This document shows, piece after piece, positions 17,555-26,720 of a stretch of DNA of 54,538 nucleotides. Numbering within the stretch: position 1 is the stretch's first letter; each line of letters starts with the position of its first letter. Source of the stretch: Candidatus Binatia bacterium (lineage in GTDB: Bacteria; Desulfobacterota; Binatia; UBA9968; JAJDTQ01). A model generated the notes under the pieces. That model was not told the origin of the DNA. It worked only from the letters and a program-made list of their open reading frames with translations, and did not search any database. Where the stretch lies: contig JAJEAI010000020.1 in NCBI GenBank assembly GCA_022824205.1, positions 1 to 54,538 of the forward strand. The letters run 5' to 3'. The position numbers were made by a program, and so were the translations under genes.

Positions 17555-18793
17555 TCAAGGGCGGGCTTCGAAGGGATGGGGAAGGAGGTGGCTTTCCCGC
17601 CGCAGTTCGTGGATGGAAGCGCAACCGAGGAGCCGCATGGTGTCCTCGATCTCTCTTCTCATAATGGAGAACGCCTTGCGGACACCCGCGAGGCCGCCCG
17701 CGCCGAGACCGTAGACGTATGCGCGTCCGGCGAACACGGCATGAGCCCCATGGGCCAGGGCAATGACGACGTCGGCGCCGGAGCGGATGCCGCCGTCCAG
17801 CAGGACTTTCACGCCGGAGCCTCGCAGCGCCGGAACGATCTCCTCCAGCATGTAGAGGGTGGGGTAGACGCGGTCCAGTTGCCGGCCGCCGTGGTTGGAG
17901 ACCACGATGGCGTCGGCACCGTGCTCGACGGCGAGCCGGGCGTCTTCGGCGCATTGGACGCCCTTGATGACGATGGGCGCATCGCCCCAGTGCTCCCGGA
18001 CCCACGGGATATGTTCCCAAGTGACGGCGGAAGCACGGAGTTGTGTGCCGATGTCGGTGTACGGCATGGGGGTGCCGTCCTTCAGGATGACGTTGCGGAA
18101 CTGCATCATCCCGCCGTCGGAGTAGTAGCTCTTGAGCCAGGAGAGGTGCCGCAGCATCTGCGGCGCGAAGCGGAGCTTCTGGGCGGGGGTACCGTTGATG
18201 GCGCGCGAAGCCCCCATCCACTCGTGGTGCGCGCGGTTTCCCGGGACGGCGGTATCGATGGTGAGGATGATGGCGGAGTAGCCGGCGCTCTTGGCTCTCG
18301 CGATGCCGCGCGCGGCCACCTCCTCGCCCCCGACGAGGTAGAGCTGGAACCAGCATGGTCCGGTGGTGGCGGCCCGGACCTCCTCCAGGTCCGTGCCGGT
18401 GAGCGTCGAGAGCGTGCAGATGGTACCGGCTTCGCCCACGGCCTCGGCGGCCACGGCCTCGCCCCGGGGCCAGATCATCCTGGGGCTGCCGATGGGTCCG
18501 GCGATCACCGGCAGTTCGATCTCGTGACCGAGGATCTCGGTACGCATCTCTACCGATTCGAGCCGGACACCGGACCTCGGCTTGAACCGTTCCCTCCGGA
18601 AGGCTTCGACGTTGTCCCGGAGGGTGATCTCGTCGTCGGCCCCGCCGCGGTAGTATTCCCGGACGATGGGCGGCACGCGTTTGTCCATCACCTGGCGGAG
18701 ATGGTCCACCGTCACGCATCGCTCCACCTCCCGCGCCCAGCGCTTCTCGGCACGGGCGTGGGCGCGTCTCAGATAGGGTCGCAACAGGAACAT
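17555..18793 (-). CDS. FMN-dependent alpha-hydroxyacid oxidase/dehydrogenase
   Basis: 412-aa TIM-barrel flavoenzyme of the lactate oxidase / glycolate oxidase / LldD family, oxidising a 2-hydroxy acid to the 2-oxo acid. The active-site signature SNHGGRQLD is at residues 299-307 (catalytic His in SNHGG, substrate-binding Arg). FMN-phosphate contacts are in LLDGGIRSGADVVIALAHGA. TIDTAVPGNR (about 178-187) matches the conserved loop after the fifth strand. The closest subgroup may be lactate 2-monooxygenase-like; the substrate is uncertain. It is the last gene of a same-strand run with an alpha/beta hydrolase and a peptide ABC transporter, suggesting degradation of an imported compound (inference). 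Confidence 0.88.
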   Translation of the reverse strand: MFLLRPYLRRAHARAEKRWAREVERCVTVDHLRQVMDKRVPPIVREYYRGGADDEITLRDNVEAFRRERFKPRSGVRLESVEMRTEILGHEIELPVIAGPIGSPRMIWPRGEAVAAEAVGEAGTICTLSTLTGTDLEEVRAATTGPCWFQLYLVGGEEVAARGIARAKSAGYSAIILTIDTAVPGNRAHHEWMGASRAINGTPAQKLRFAPQMLRHLSWLKSYYSDGGMMQFRNVILKDGTPMPYTDIGTQLRASAVTWEHIPWVREHWGDAPIVIKGVQCAEDARLAVEHGADAIVVSNHGGRQLDRVYPTLYMLEEIVPALRGSGVKVLLDGGIRSGADVVIALAHGAHAVFAGRAYVYGLGAGGLAGVRKAFSIMRREIEDTMRLLGCASIHELRRESHLLPHPFEARP

Positions 18794-18885
18794 GCCCGCC
18801 AGAATAAGGGCAGCGGGCCGCGCCGGTCAAATGCCGGGCGCGCCGGCGCGGTGGAAATGATCCCCGCCGCCCGGGTTTCCCCTGT

Positions 18886-19701
18886 TCAAAAGCCTCCCGC
18901 CAGTGGCCTTGGATCCCCCGGGAAGAGGCCGTGCTTGTCCAGGAACTCGATCATGAAGCGATCGAAGAGCCAGGGCTGCTCGATCTGGCAGGCATGGCCG
19001 GCGCCGGGCAGCACCTTCAACTCGCATCCGGGGATGCGCTCCTGCAGCGCGAAGGCGGTGGGATGGGCGCCGTCCTCGCTGCCGGTGAGAATGATCACCG
19101 GGCAGGCGATGCGCGCGTGATGCCCCTCGGGCTCCTGCGTCTGCAGCGCCCGGAACTGGTGGATGATGGTCTCCACGTCCGCGAACTTGTTGCGTTCCGC
19201 GAAGAGGTTGGCGAAGAAATGCGCCAGCGGCGTCGCGCGGAACGCCGGGCTCAAGTCCTCGAAGGTGTAGCGCCAGCGGTAGTCCACCCCCAGGGCCGTG
19301 TAGGCGTCGATGCGCCGCTGCGCGAATTCCTTTCCGGGAGTGTAGCCCGTGCCCGTCAGAATCATGGCGGCGGTGCGGTCGGGACGCTGGTGGTACATGA
19401 AGGGGCTGATGGCCGAACCCGTGGAGCAGCCCACGAGGATGGCGGTCTCCCCCGGCAGCGCATCGTCCACGGCCTCCCAGCACGCCGCGGCCATGTCATC
19501 CATGCTGAGCCCCTCGGCTCCCTTGGGCGAGCGCCCGTACCCCGGAATATCGATGCTGATGCACCGGTACCAGGTAGAAAGGTGCGCCATCTGGAAGATC
19601 CAGCATGACTGGTCCATGGGGTTGGGATGGATGAAGGCCATCACCGGCCCCGTGCGCCCCATGCGTTCGTAGTAGAGCGGTCCTTCAACGTTGTTCGCCA
19701 T
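18886..19701 (-). CDS. Alpha/beta hydrolase, copy 1
   Basis: 271-aa alpha/beta-fold hydrolase. Nucleophile elbow GCSTG places Ser93; Asp210 (ILTGSED) and His236 (GAGHAC) complete the triad. HPNP at 25-28 forms the oxyanion region. I start at ATG 19701 (MANNVEGPLYYERMG), with GGAGGG five bases before it, because the paralogue at 33331 starts at the same residue; the frame is open to 19719. It follows the OppD gene, with a palindromic repeat in between, and precedes the FMN oxidase. The substrate is unknown; esters, amides or C-C bonds are all possible in this superfamily. Confidence 0.88.
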   Translation of the reverse strand: MANNVEGPLYYERMGRTGPVMAFIHPNPMDQSCWIFQMAHLSTWYRCISIDIPGYGRSPKGAEGLSMDDMAAACWEAVDDALPGETAILVGCSTGSAISPFMYHQRPDRTAAMILTGTGYTPGKEFAQRRIDAYTALGVDYRWRYTFEDLSPAFRATPLAHFFANLFAERNKFADVETIIHQFRALQTQEPEGHHARIACPVIILTGSEDGAHPTAFALQERIPGCELKVLPGAGHACQIEQPWLFDRFMIEFLDKHGLFPGDPRPLAGGF

Positions 19702-19747
19702 GATGTCCCTCCGTTGCACGGTTCTTGAACCGATGGCCCGTAGTTGC

Positions 19748-19815
19748 CCCGCTACAACCCCAATGAGTCATTCCCGCGGAAGCGGGAATCCAGGCGGGGT
19801 GGGGCCGGGCAATGA
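19748..19815. repeat. Composite repeat, partial copy at oppD 3' end
   Basis: Reverse-oriented: a tail remnant (CCGCTACA), then CAATGAGTCATTCCCGCGGAAGCGGG and AATCCAGGCGGGG. The minus-strand OppD frame reads into it as PPGFPLPRE and takes its stop codon from the palindrome (TGA in GGGAATGA). Confidence 0.8.
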
Positions 19816-20820
19816 TATACCTGGATCACCCGTGCGCGGGCACCGCGCCGACCGGCCCGGCGCGACTTCCACCAGGTCCGGCACCCGCTCGGCGCACGCC
19901 GCGACGACCCTGGAGCACCGGGGTGCGAAAGCACATCCCGGCGGCATGTCCAGGAGGTCGGGGGGCGCGCCCGGGATCGGTGCCAGTTTGCCCCTTTCGC
20001 TGCCGGCATGGACCGTGGAGTTCAGCAGCCCGATGGTGTAGGGGTGCCGCGGCCCGTCGATGACCTCGGCCATGGCGCCGGTCTCCACGAAGCGCCCCGC
20101 GTACATCACCGCCACCCGGTCGGATATCTCGCACGCCACCCCCAGGTCATGCGTGACGAATATCGTCGCCATGCCCAGCTCCCGCTGCAGTTCCCGCAGC
20201 AGCAGGAGAATCTGAATCTGCACCGTGGCGTCCAGCGCCGTGGTGGGCTCGTCCGCCAGCAGCAGCTTTGGCTTGCAGGACAGTGCGAGGGCGATCATGA
20301 CCCGTTGCCGCAGCCCGCCCGACAGCTCGTGCGGATAGGCGTCCAGCCGCCGGCGCGCCGACGGCACCTGGACGAGTTCCAGCATCTCCAACGCCCGCGC
20401 GCGGCCGGTGGACCACGAAACACCCTCGTGGCAGACCACCACCTCCGCGATCTGGTGGCCGACGGTGAACACCGGGTCCAGCGCCGTCATGGGCTCCTGG
20501 AAGATCATCGAAACCTGGGTGCCGCGGATGGCCCGCAGCCGGTCCGCGTCCAGTGTCAGGACGTCGATGCCGTCCAGCCATACCTTCCCCCCGATCCGGG
20601 CGGTGGGCGGCAGCAGTTGCACCAGGGAGCGCATGGTCACGGTCTTGCCCGAGCCGGATTCGCCCAGGAAACAGAGGGTCTCGCCCAGGTGCAGGTCGAA
20701 GTCGACGCCGTTGATGGCGCGGAGCGGCATGCCCTCGCTCTGGAACTCCACCGAGAGGTTCCGGACCGACAGGAACGTGCCGGCGTTGCCGTCCACGGGA
20801 GTGTGATCACCGGCGCTCAC
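19768..20820 (-). CDS. Oligopeptide ABC transporter ATPase (OppD-type)
   Basis: ATP-binding subunit, 350 aa, for peptide or similar import. Walker A GESGSGKT, signature ELSGGLRQRVMIA, Walker B LLLADEPTTALD, and the C-terminal OppD extension with cysteines (CAFAPRCSRVVAACAERVP), which often binds an iron-sulfur cluster. The frame is open far upstream (21006), but the GTG at 20820 gives a GTGA overlap with the OppF stop and starts right before the domain. The last residues (ISLPGPTPPGFPLPRE) are encoded by a palindromic repeat and are unlike the family, so the original C-terminus seems to have been replaced. Confidence 0.9.
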   Translation of the reverse strand: MSAGDHTPVDGNAGTFLSVRNLSVEFQSEGMPLRAINGVDFDLHLGETLCFLGESGSGKTVTMRSLVQLLPPTARIGGKVWLDGIDVLTLDADRLRAIRGTQVSMIFQEPMTALDPVFTVGHQIAEVVVCHEGVSWSTGRARALEMLELVQVPSARRRLDAYPHELSGGLRQRVMIALALSCKPKLLLADEPTTALDATVQIQILLLLRELQRELGMATIFVTHDLGVACEISDRVAVMYAGRFVETGAMAEVIDGPRHPYTIGLLNSTVHAGSERGKLAPIPGAPPDLLDMPPGCAFAPRCSRVVAACAERVPDLVEVAPGRSARCPRTGDPGISLPGPTPPGFPLPRE

Positions 20821-21923
20821 GGCGGGTTTCCTCCGGTTTCCAGCGCGCTTCCGGCTTCCCGGTCCGGCGCTTGGCCGTGGCCGCTGCCCGGCACCAGCGC
20901 GTGGCACGCGGCCAGGTGGGCCGGTTCCGCGCCGAAGCGGTCGAGCAGTGGTTCGCGCGAACCGCAAACCGGTTCCGCGATGGGGCAGCGGGTACGGAAG
21001 CGGCATCCGGAAGGCGGGTTGATGGGACTCGGGAGGTCCCCCGCCACCGGCGCCGCATCCAGACGCCGGCGCGGGTCCATGCTCAGGCGCGAGGCGATGA
21101 GCGCCCGCGTGTACGGATGGCCCGGGTTGCCGTACACCTTCTCCACCGGGCCGATCTCCACCACCTTGCCGAGGTACATCACCAGCACCCGGTCGCTGAT
21201 GAAGCGCACCACGTTGAGGTCATGGGAAATGAACACGTAGGTGAGGCCCAGGCGCTCCTTGATCTCGATGAGCAGGTTCAGCACCTGCGCCTCCACCGAC
21301 TTGTCCAGCGACGATACGGCCTCGTCGAGAAGCAGCAGCCGGGGATTCAGCGCCAGCGCCCGGGCCACGTTGACGCGCTGGCGTTGGCCGCCCGACAGCT
21401 CGTGGGGATAGCGGTCCGCGAAGATCGCGGGTTCGAGTCCCACGAACTCCAGGACCTCGTTGGCGCGCCGGCGCGCCTCCGCCCGCTTGACGCCCTGGGC
21501 GGTGAGGCCGAAGCCGACCTCCTCGGCCATGGTGTGTCGCGGGTTGAGCGAGGAGTAGCTGTCCTGGAACACCATCTGGACGTTGTGCCGGAGCGTGCGC
21601 AGGGACATGCCGTCCCGGCCGCCGACGTCGCGGCCGTCCAGCAGGATCTCTCCGTCATCCGGCTCGATCAGGCGCATGAGCAGCCGGGCGGTGGTGGACT
21701 TGCCGCAGCCGGACTCCCCCACCACTCCGAGGGTTTCGCCCTTGGCTACCGTGAAGCTGATGTCGTCCACCGCTTGAACATACGCCGGTCCCACGCCCCC
21801 CGAGCCGCCTCTCAGCCGAAAATACTTCCGCAGCTCGCTGACGCGCAGGATCGGCCGGCCGCCGGCGGCCGCATCCGTCGCCACGGTTCCGGGCGGGTCT
21901 ACCGGTGCCGGGGTTGCGTTCAC
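20817..21923 (-). CDS. Oligopeptide ABC transporter ATPase (OppF-type)
   Basis: Second ATP-binding subunit, 368 aa. Walker [10 protein letters not shown], signature [14 protein letters not shown], Walker [13 protein letters not shown], then the C-terminal oligopeptide-transporter domain with [15 protein letters not shown]. The start is GTG 21923 ([12 protein letters not shown]), which overlaps the OppC stop as GTGA; a much longer open frame on this strand is only the wrong frame of the two permease genes. Acts with OppD to power the permeases; two different ATPases are the rule for peptide and nickel transporters. Confidence 0.92.
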   Translation of the reverse strand: MNATPAPVDPPGTVATDAAAGGRPILRVSELRKYFRLRGGSGGVGPAYVQAVDDISFTVAKGETLGVVGESGCGKSTTARLLMRLIEPDDGEILLDGRDVGGRDGMSLRTLRHNVQMVFQDSYSSLNPRHTMAEEVGFGLTAQGVKRAEARRRANEVLEFVGLEPAIFADRYPHELSGGQRQRVNVARALALNPRLLLLDEAVSSLDKSVEAQVLNLLIEIKERLGLTYVFISHDLNVVRFISDRVLVMYLGKVVEIGPVEKVYGNPGHPYTRALIASRLSMDPRRRLDAAPVAGDLPSPINPPSGCRFRTRCPIAEPVCGSREPLLDRFGAEPAHLAACHALVPGSGHGQAPDREAGSALETGGNPP

Positions 21924-22825
21924 GGCTTCACGTCCATGGCGGCACGGAGGCCGTCGCTCAGGAGATTGAAGCACACCGACGCGATCAGGATCATCGCGCC
22001 CGGCAGCACCGCGTTCACCGGCGCCAGGAAGATGGACTGGCGCAGCGTGTTCAGCATCAGCCCCCAGTCGGCCAGCGGAGGTGATATCCCGAGACCCAGG
22101 AAGGACAGACCGGAGGCCAGGACGATGGAGAGTCCGATGAGGCTCGACGAGTACGTGAGGATGGGGCTGGAGACGTTGGTAAGCACGTGTCCCACGATGA
22201 TACGCGGCGCGGAAGCGCCGGTGGCACGGGCCGCCTCGACGAAGTCCTGAGCGCGGATCTGCGTGGTGGCGGCTTCGGCTACCCGTGTAATGGGCGGTAT
22301 GAAGACCAGCGAAAGCGATATCAGGACGTTGACCACCCCCGCTCCCAAGGCGCCCGCGAGCCCCACCGCCAGCAGCACCGACGGGAACGCGAAGAAGATG
22401 TCCGCCACGCGCATGATCACCATGTTGGTCTTGCCGCCGAAGTAGCCGGCGACGATGCCCAGGATGCTCCCCGCGAGAGTCGCGATGAAGATGGGCAGCA
22501 GGCCCATGAGAAGGGAAATCCGCCCGCCGTAGATCAGCCGGGTGAGCATGTCTCGGCCGAGCTCGTCCGTGCCGAGGACGAACCCGGGAGCCAGGATCGG
22601 TTTCAACCGGTTGACGATGCTGGAGGTGTAGGGGTCGTAGGGCGTGATCCAGGGCGCGAGGATCGCCGCCGTGATGATCAGGGACAGGATGCCCAGGCAC
22701 CCCATGGACACCGGATCGTGCAGCAGCCGCCGGCGCGCCGCCTGCCAGTAGGTGCGCTGGATGCGCTTGTTGGGCTCGACGGCCCGCGCCGGTGCCTCGC
22801 CGGCATGAGTGGCGGGGGTGTTCAT
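21920..22825 (-). CDS. Peptide ABC transporter permease (DppC/OppC-type)
   Basis: 301-aa inner-membrane permease. An N-terminal OppC_N helix (MGCLGILSLIITAAILAPWITPYDPY) is followed by five further helices and the EAA loop (EAARATGASAPRIIVGHVLTN), which docks on the ATPases. DELGRDMLTRLIYGGRISL is the classic DppC motif. It is third in the run SBP-B-C-F-D, with a 9-bp gap from the B permease and a four-base overlap with the OppF ATPase. Confidence 0.94.
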   Translation of the reverse strand: MNTPATHAGEAPARAVEPNKRIQRTYWQAARRRLLHDPVSMGCLGILSLIITAAILAPWITPYDPYTSSIVNRLKPILAPGFVLGTDELGRDMLTRLIYGGRISLLMGLLPIFIATLAGSILGIVAGYFGGKTNMVIMRVADIFFAFPSVLLAVGLAGALGAGVVNVLISLSLVFIPPITRVAEAATTQIRAQDFVEAARATGASAPRIIVGHVLTNVSSPILTYSSSLIGLSIVLASGLSFLGLGISPPLADWGLMLNTLRQSIFLAPVNAVLPGAMILIASVCFNLLSDGLRAAMDVKP

Positions 22826-22834
22826 GTCCCTTCT

Positions 22835-23779
22835 TCACTGTCGCGTCATGCGCGGATCGAGAAACGGCTGCGCCAGGTCCACCAGGAAGTTCAGCATCAC
22901 GAAGAACGTGGCCAGGACCAGGATGGTGCCCTGGAGCACGGGGATGTCGCGGTAGGCGATGGCGTTGTTCAGGAGATAGCCGGTGCCGGGCCAGGCAAAG
23001 ACCGTCTCCACCAGGATGGAGCCGCCCACCAGGTGGCCCAACTGGATGCCGATGATGGCCAGCACGGTGGGGGAGGCGTTCTTGACGACGTGAAGGAACG
23101 TCCGCCGGGGCGGCAACCCGTTGGCCTGCAGCGTCTGGACGAACTCCTGCTTGCGCACGTCGATGACCGTCGCCCGGACGCTGCGGGCGATGATGCCGGT
23201 GGGGATGAGCGCCAGGGTGATCCCCGGCAGGATCATGTGGCGGATGTCGTCCAGGCCGAAGCCCGGGCTGGGGGGCGCCTTGCCCATGGCCGGCAGAAGG
23301 CCCAGGGTCACCGCGAGGATGGCGATCAGTACCAGCCCGACCCAGTAGTGCGGCACCGACACGCCGATGATGGCCGTGGTGGTGATGGCCCGGTCGGTGA
23401 CCAGCCGGCGGGTGTAGCCCGCCAGAAGGCCCAGCCCGATGCCGCCCAGGAGGCTCAGGCCGATGCCGAAGGCGGCGAGCTGGAACGTATTGACCATGGC
23501 CGGGACGATCTCGTCCAGCACCGGCCGGTTGGCCACCTGCGACAGCCCCAGATTGCCGCTCAGCGCGTTGAAGAGCCAGAGCAGGTACTGCACCGGCACC
23601 GGCTTGTCGAAGCCGTAGGAGCGCTTGATCTGCTCGATGACCTGGTCGGATGCGAACTCCGGCATCACCGCCGTCAACGGGTCGCCGGGCGCCAGATGGA
23701 GCAAGGAAAAGCAGACGATGGATACGCCAAGCAGAATCGGCAGGACGTACGCCAACCGGCGCAGCACATACCAGAGCAT
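22835..23779 (-). CDS. Peptide ABC transporter permease (DppB/OppB-type)
   Basis: 314-aa inner-membrane permease with six helices. The N-terminus LWYVLRRLAYVLPILLGVSIVCFSLLHLAPGDP is diagnostic for DppB/OppB. The EAA-like loop lies near QEFVQTLQANGLPPRRTFLHVVKNA. The C-terminus ends in LVDLAQPFLDPRM, also typical. Pairs with the following DppC-type permease to make the translocation path. Confidence 0.94.
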   Translation of the reverse strand: MLWYVLRRLAYVLPILLGVSIVCFSLLHLAPGDPLTAVMPEFASDQVIEQIKRSYGFDKPVPVQYLLWLFNALSGNLGLSQVANRPVLDEIVPAMVNTFQLAAFGIGLSLLGGIGLGLLAGYTRRLVTDRAITTTAIIGVSVPHYWVGLVLIAILAVTLGLLPAMGKAPPSPGFGLDDIRHMILPGITLALIPTGIIARSVRATVIDVRKQEFVQTLQANGLPPRRTFLHVVKNASPTVLAIIGIQLGHLVGGSILVETVFAWPGTGYLLNNAIAYRDIPVLQGTILVLATFFVMLNFLVDLAQPFLDPRMTRQ

Positions 23780-23862
23780 CGGCTATGCGTCCAAGGTTCG
23801 CGTCGCGTCCCGTCCCGGAAATCCGCGCATCTCCATGCACGGATTCCGGGAGGGAGCACACA

Positions 23863-25566
23863 CTACCTCTCGATACGGATCCGCGTGAAGTCCTGGAACC
23901 AGCTCTGCGCCTGGATGAACCCCTTGACGTGGGCCGCCAGTCCACGAGGATTCATGTCGTGCACCACCCACACCCACACCGCGTTGTCCACCAGGTAGGA
24001 GTGCAGCTCGCCGAGACGCTTGTTCTGTTCCTCCGTCTCGAACGCGTCCAGCGCGTTCAACGCAAGCTGGTCCGCCTTCTTGTCCGCGAAGTGGCCCCAG
24101 TTGTAGCCCTTGACGCGGTTCTCGCTGTGATAGGTCTGGCCGATGAGGCCGAACACGGGGTACTGGATCGACCAACTGTAGTTGATGGCGTCGACGCCCT
24201 TGTTGAGGTCTCCTTCGGCCCCCGCGAAACGCCGCGATCGCAACGCTTCCCAGTCCACGGTCGAGAGCGACATGTTGATGCCGACGTCGCGGAAATTCTC
24301 CTGGATGAACTCGTTCATGGGCAGCGGCTGCATCTGGCCGGAGCCGGCCGCGGACATGGTCACGTTGACGTTGACCGGGTTGCTCTTGCTGTAGCCCGCG
24401 TCCGCCATCAGCTTCCGCGCCCCGTCCGGGTCGTACTTCACCTTGAAGGTGGGATTGCCGAACCACGGATGGTCCGGGGTCACCATTCCCTGCGCCGGCA
24501 CGGCCAGGCCGCCCAGGAACTTCACCAGGTTCTCCCGGTCGATGGCCAGGTTGGCGGCCTTGCGGATGCGGATGTCGCTGAACGGCGAGCTCTTCAGGTG
24601 GCTCACCATGTAGGGCCAGATGTGCGGGTAGACGTTGGTGGTTACCTGCATGCCGGCACCCTTCACCGTGGGGACGGCGTCCGGCGGCAGCGCCTCCACC
24701 AAGTCCACCTGCCCGGACAGCAGCGCCGACACCCGCGTGTTGGCGTCGGGCATGGGGCGCAGGACCATGCGGTCGTGCTGCGGCACCATGGACTTGTTCC
24801 AGTAGTTGGCGTTGCGCACCAGCTCGGCGCGGTTGCGCGGAACCAGCAGGACGAGCTGGTAGGGTCCCGTCCCGGACGGCGCGAAGGCCACCTTGGTCCA
24901 GTCGTGTCCGAGCTTCTCCCACTGTCGCGGACTGGAGTAGAAGACGTTCACCAACTCGTAGAGCAGGGTGCCGTTGGGCCGCTTCGTCGTGATTTCCAGG
25001 GTGAAGTCGTCCACCGCCTTGGCGCTCTTCACGCTGACCAGCCAGTTGGCCGCGTTCCGGGCTTGAAGCCGGTCGTAATGCGCCGCGTTCGGGTTCATGG
25101 ACTTTTCGAAGTTCCACAGAACGTCATGCGCGGTGAACTGGCTGCCGTCGTGGAACTTGACGTCGTTGCGCAGTTTGAAGGTCCAGCGGTTCCGGTTCTT
25201 GGGATCCACCGACCAGCTCGTGGCAAGGTTGGGGAGCAGTCCCGAGGGTTTGTCCGCCTGGGACAGGTCCCAGGTCAACAACGCGTCGTAGATGGACCGG
25301 TTGATGAACCGGCCGCCCTCCGCGCCGCCGCTGGCCTGTCCGGTGGTGACGGGGATGTCCGACAAGGTCATGGCGATGCGGAGCACCTTCTCGCCGCCCT
25401 GGCCGTAGGCCATGCCCCCCGGCCATGCCAGCGCTCCCGCGCCCACCGCCATCATCTTGAGCAGCGTCCGCCGCTGCAGTGTACCGTCGATCACGCCGGT
25501 GAAGTCCGAAGATGCAGGTTCCGGTGAGACGGCGGCCAATGACTCTCTGTCACGCAATGAAGCCAT
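23863..25566 (-). CDS. Peptide ABC transporter substrate-binding protein, Tat-type signal
   Basis: 567-aa family-5 extracellular solute-binding protein that captures the ligand in the periplasm. The leader carries LQRRTLLKMMAVGAGALAWPGG, a twin-arginine type signal ending near AYGQG. The SBP_bac_5 motifs are clear: DVKFHDGSQFTAHDVLWNFEK and DANTRVSALLSGQVDLVEALPP. I start at ATG 25566 with AAGGAGGA upstream; 25605 is possible but lacks this. It heads the transporter operon. Ligands in the family include peptides, nickel complexes and glutathione-like compounds; the downstream hydrolase and FMN oxidase may process the ligand (inference). Confidence 0.93.
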   Translation of the reverse strand: MASLRDRESLAAVSPEPASSDFTGVIDGTLQRRTLLKMMAVGAGALAWPGGMAYGQGGEKVLRIAMTLSDIPVTTGQASGGAEGGRFINRSIYDALLTWDLSQADKPSGLLPNLATSWSVDPKNRNRWTFKLRNDVKFHDGSQFTAHDVLWNFEKSMNPNAAHYDRLQARNAANWLVSVKSAKAVDDFTLEITTKRPNGTLLYELVNVFYSSPRQWEKLGHDWTKVAFAPSGTGPYQLVLLVPRNRAELVRNANYWNKSMVPQHDRMVLRPMPDANTRVSALLSGQVDLVEALPPDAVPTVKGAGMQVTTNVYPHIWPYMVSHLKSSPFSDIRIRKAANLAIDRENLVKFLGGLAVPAQGMVTPDHPWFGNPTFKVKYDPDGARKLMADAGYSKSNPVNVNVTMSAAGSGQMQPLPMNEFIQENFRDVGINMSLSTVDWEALRSRRFAGAEGDLNKGVDAINYSWSIQYPVFGLIGQTYHSENRVKGYNWGHFADKKADQLALNALDAFETEEQNKRLGELHSYLVDNAVWVWVVHDMNPRGLAAHVKGFIQAQSWFQDFTRIRIER

Positions 25567-25695
25567 GGTGCGTCCTCCTTCTGTGACCTGGCACGATATG
25601 CCCACCTGTGATGTGGACTGCGGCCATCATACTCCGATGGGGTGGGGGGTCAAGCGGGAGATATTGGGTACTACCTCCGTTTGAAGTCGCTGGGG

Positions 25696-25753
25696 CCAAC
25701 CCTTCTGCCGGTGGCCTCTCCTACGAGAGGAGGTGCTGCATCACAAGGGTTGG
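25696..25753. other. Two-stem inverted-repeat structure in a gene-free gap
   Basis: The 440-bp gap 25567-26006 has no convincing gene. It contains an outer 9-bp perfect inverted repeat CCAACCCTT / AAGGGTTGG (25696-25704 with 25745-25753) enclosing a 6-bp hairpin CCTCTC-CTAC-GAGAGG (25715-25730). It may be a structured RNA, a terminator-like element or the trace of a lost mobile unit. Confidence 0.4.
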
Positions 25754-26006
25754 GATGGAGGGGAGCACGATTGTCCTCCTTGACAACGGCCAACGCGAGG
25801 TAGTCGGGGTTATCGATGTCGACGGCGGGCTCTGGGTTCCGGGATTCCCCGGTAGCGAAACCCACTGGAACGGTGGCCACGACACCGGCCTCCGTGACTA
25901 TAAGGTTTCAACACCGCCTGGATTGGCAGGAAACCAGGAGAGCGGCGAGAGTCAGGGAATACCCGATCCGTACAGCCAGAGCTGCGACCTCAGGATGTCA
26001 ACCATG

Positions 26007-26588
26007 TCAACCCCCGAATTTGTCCAGAATCTTTCCCCCGATTGAAGCTATCTTTCCACAATCCGGCAGTACATCGAGCAGTTTCTCGATGACGCCCTTC
26101 CGAGCATTCTTGGTTTGTGCGTAGTCACGAACGAGGTCAAGTAGAACCCCTGCATCCTCCCGCTCTGCTGCTTTGGGGAGCTGGGACAGCTCCCGTTCGA
26201 GTTCATCGAAAGCAACCATCAGGTCCCCTTGAACACTGATAGACGTGTTGTTTGAATCCACGACTACAGTATTGTTGTGTCCCTTCACCGCCACCGCAGG
26301 ATCTCTCAGTGGCTTCGACTTTGGCCGCTTGGTTTCTTTCGACACAAGAAGTTCCCAATGATCCAACTCCCGGCCATGAGGGCCTTGACGGAAAACGGCT
26401 TCGTCAACTTCGTACCGTTCATCGCCGAACGGCAGTCTCCGGACAACAATGTCGCCTTCTTCTATGGAAAAAGACGTCCTTTCCATAAGAATGCTATTGC
26501 CATCAACGACTGCCTTCATCCATGAGCTACATGACCCATCAACTTTTTCTACTTGCACTTCGTCTGGCATCATATCTCTCATGATCAT
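26007..26588 (-). CDS. Hypothetical protein
   Basis: 193 residues, not recognised. The N-terminal half looks like mixed beta structure (MERTSFSIEEGDIVVRRLPFGDERYEV); a short parallel-beta-like stretch NNTVVVDSNNTSISVQGDL follows, and the C-terminal part is helical and ends with GGKILDKFGG. No signal peptide or membrane helix. The ATG at 26588 has GAGGT four bases before it; codons 3 and 6-7 are also Met. It is last in a same-strand group after HigB, HigA-ImmA and a small membrane protein and may belong to that island. A glycine-rich C-terminal helix could touch membranes, but this is only a guess. Confidence 0.6.
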   Translation of the reverse strand: MIMRDMMPDEVQVEKVDGSCSSWMKAVVDGNSILMERTSFSIEEGDIVVRRLPFGDERYEVDEAVFRQGPHGRELDHWELLVSKETKRPKSKPLRDPAVAVKGHNNTVVVDSNNTSISVQGDLMVAFDELERELSQLPKAAEREDAGVLLDLVRDYAQTKNARKGVIEKLLDVLPDCGKIASIGGKILDKFGG

Positions 26589-26720
26589 TCTACCTCGCTC
26601 TATGAGTATAAGGGGACGGCGTATATCACACGAGTGTGAAGGTATGTATTTTGCTGCATCCACGCGGACAACCGACGAAGCGTTACGACCCGGTTTCGTC
26701 TGTTGTCTCCGGCCGCGCGT

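Noticed and set aside
20817..23945. Single 1042-residue minus-strand frame that looks like a fusion of a long N-terminal domain with OppF
   Set aside because: Its first two thirds are the wrong frame of the two permease genes, rich in Arg, Pro, Gly and His. The permeases have family motifs in their own frame, and OppF starts at GTG 21923.
25696..25753. Possible integron attC site
   Set aside because: The outer stems do not carry the conserved RYYYAAC and GTTRRRY core sites in the required form, and no integrase gene is near.
25608..26045. 145-residue plus-strand frame in the gap after the binding-protein gene
   Set aside because: No ribosome site, no family motif, and it overlaps the supported 193-residue gene on the other strand.
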